Origin: Schistocephalus solidus
Lineage: Eukaryota; Platyhelminthes; Cestoda; Diphyllobothriidea; Diphyllobothriidae
Length of the DNA stretch: 64,000 nucleotides
Direction: 5' to 3'
NCBI GenBank assembly: GCA_017591395.1
Contig: WEDG01001469.1
Span: forward strand, 124,001 to 188,000
In this document: piece after piece, positions 63,536 through 64,000 of the stretch
How the letters are laid out: each line of letters starts with the position of its first letter
Position numbering within the stretch: position 1 is the stretch's first letter
Notes under the pieces: generated by a model
Told to the model about the DNA's origin: nothing
Databases searched by the model: none
What the model saw: only the letters and a program-made list of their open reading frames with translations
Program-made: the position numbers and the translations under genes

Positions 63536-64000
63536 GACTGTTTTCTGGCCATGCAGAGCCATCTGTCTTTCGAGCAAAAGGCACACAGTTCCTTAACATG
63601 CCGGAAATTTTTAAGGACATAGTTAGTAGCAACATTTAAAAAAACATGCCCGGGTAATTTAATGAACTTTTAATTCGGCGGAAGCTGATGATCGTTCCTT
63701 TGTGAACAGTGAAACTGTTTTATCACAGTAACCTCATCGAACTGAGTTCAATGTCTATTTTGAACTTTGAAATATTCGCCTTCGATCTATCTAGGCTACT
63801 CTGGCTTCATTGTGCTTCTTTTATCCTGTTGCCTGGGCTCCAAAAGCCAGAAATAACCATTTTCACTGTTCACAGTCCATCTGGCGCTAAACATATCCGT
63901 GAATTTCTTCGTTTGCTCTATTTTGTATCTAAATACAAGCGCGGAAATTGTGAATTGAAATGTGTTTGCGTAATTATCTACCGTACCTTCGCATCTGCGT
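63536..64000. other. AT-rich flank, nothing recognised
   Basis: No repeat or coding signal, apart from a short CCAGAAATAACCATTTTCA stretch near 63849 that faintly recalls the SINE body. Confidence 0.4.

Overview
This is a eukaryotic, repeat-dominated window with one intact spliced host gene. It most likely comes from a flatworm, and I favour a diphyllobothriidean tapeworm (Spirometra, Schistocephalus or Dibothriocephalus type). Three things point that way: introns of only 32-38 nt at the 5' end of a gene whose later introns are kilobases long (a known flatworm habit), LINE families of the kind abundant in those worms, and a Penelope-like element. The species is an inference from remembered families, not something I could search.

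Host gene. On the + strand, 31332-49864, nine exons join in frame into a 642-codon protein. Its first ~139 residues are the regulatory subunit 2 of protein phosphatase 4 (PPP4R2), and a long acidic, Ser/Thr-rich tail follows. Every junction has GT/AG borders and matching phase. The conserved domain is packed into four exons within 523 bp. The tail is spread over five exons separated by introns of 1.1-5.2 kb that are full of mobile-element debris.

Mobile DNA. From left to right: a mariner relic (9.2-9.8 kb, -); a jockey/CR1-type LINE with reverse transcriptase (14.2-15.8 kb, +); a nearly full-length degraded LINE (15.8-20.9 kb, -) with a partly duplicated 3' end of the same family facing it at 21.2-21.9 kb; a CR1-type LINE (22.3-27.8 kb, -) split by a second LINE inserted in the opposite sense (24.7-26.3 kb, +); a cut-and-paste transposase relic (28.3-30.2 kb, -) just upstream of PPP4R2. 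Inside the PPP4R2 introns lie copies of a dispersed repeat here called R1, a deletion derivative of an RTE-like LINE (35.0-36.2 kb), a LINE 3' fragment (39.4-40.0 kb), a tRNA-like SINE, a Penelope-like reverse transcriptase/GIY-YIG relic (41.5-42.4 kb), more tRNA-like heads, and a captured DEAD-box helicase exon (47.6-47.9 kb). Right of the gene come another tRNA-like SINE (50.8-51.0 kb), a LINE (52.6-55.5 kb, -), an R1 copy abutting an RTE-like LINE (55.6-59.4 kb), a degenerate tandem array (59.8-60.6 kb), about 1.2 kb of degenerate TTAGGG-like sequence (60.6-61.8 kb) and another R1 copy (63.0-63.5 kb). A short CCCTAA-like block lies at 3.3-3.5 kb.

No rRNA, CRISPR or bacterial-type operon is present, and apart from PPP4R2 no reading frame here looks like an intact gene. 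The mobile-element reading frames all carry stops, frameshifts, truncations or lost catalytic residues.
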